This document shows positions 4,931 through 5,089 of a stretch of DNA of 5,089 bases, piece by piece. The notes below the pieces were generated by a model that was not told the origin of the DNA, searched no databases, and saw nothing but the letters and a program-made list of their open reading frames with translations. Origin of the DNA: an uncultured Rhodospirillaceae bacterium (GTDB lineage Bacteria > Pseudomonadota > Alphaproteobacteria > Rhodospirillales > UBA2165); the NCBI GenBank assembly GCA_913041095.1, contig CAJWIB010000214.1:1-5089 (forward strand). Reading direction: 5' to 3'. How positions within the stretch are numbered: position 1 is the stretch's first letter; each line of letters opens with the position of its first letter. Position numbers and translations under genes: made by a program.

Positions 4931-5089
4931 ACACTTGAACTTTAATCAGTACTTCTCGAGCTTTCTGGAAAACGTGACGAGGTAGGCGATTAGTGATTGC
5001 CGGTGCATTACGCATTTTTTTGTCCTGTGAGCCGTTGGCTTCGTGAAGCAAAGTAAACTCACCTGAGATATCCATGCCTTGTTGATAAA
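4931..5089 (-). other. Open minus-strand frame of unknown origin before the MCP remnant
   Basis: The minus strand is open from the right edge (residues YQQGMDISGEFTLLHEANG, then QDKKMRNAP and HVFQKAREVLIKVQVS) and runs without a stop into the MCP remnant, entering it out of frame. It rejoins the true MCP frame only after the frameshift near 4785. I recognise no domain and see no ribosome-binding site for the internal ATG at 5075. It could be the end of a real gene fused by deletion to the MCP tail, or non-coding sequence open by chance. Confidence 0.3.

Overview
The window looks like a piece of an alphaproteobacterial chromosome. The evidence is the block zauP-like / zapA / 6S RNA / 5-formyltetrahydrofolate cyclo-ligase / YmdB-type phosphoesterase, a type I GAPDH of the alphaproteobacterial kind, and an intergenic palindromic element of a style common in that class. 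Base composition is moderate, not very GC-rich. A marine or Rhodospirillales-like lineage is a guess from protein flavour only.

Layout. Positions 1-270 (minus) hold the N-terminal 90 residues of a LysR-type regulator running off the left edge. It is divergent from an unrecognised 71-residue ORF (378-593) and a VOC/glyoxalase-fold protein (623-1078). A near-perfect palindrome sits between the regulator and the small ORF and is the obvious operator. A convergent gap (1079-1256) carries a 65-bp palindromic repeat whose last 11 bases lie inside a tandemly duplicated 22-bp unit. The gap gene for GAPDH (1257-2267, minus) follows, and its promoter region is shared with the divergent cell-division operon.

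From 2443 to 4618 everything is on the plus strand and tightly packed: a short coiled-coil protein resembling ZauP, ZapA, 6S RNA, 5-FCL, then YmdB-like phosphoesterase. This links Z-ring assembly, global RNA polymerase control, folate salvage and cyclic-nucleotide turnover in one transcription direction. zapA-ssrS-5-FCL is an old, widely conserved neighbourhood.

The right end looks disturbed. Two bases after the ymdB stop there is a perfect 25-bp inverted repeat with a 2-bp centre. Behind it lies the frameshifted, truncated C-terminal tail of a methyl-accepting chemotaxis protein on the minus strand, preceded by open sequence I do not recognise. I read this as a scar of rearrangement or mobile-element activity. 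I found no clear new multi-gene system; the best leads are the LysR/small ORF/VOC unit, the palindromic elements and the right-end scar.
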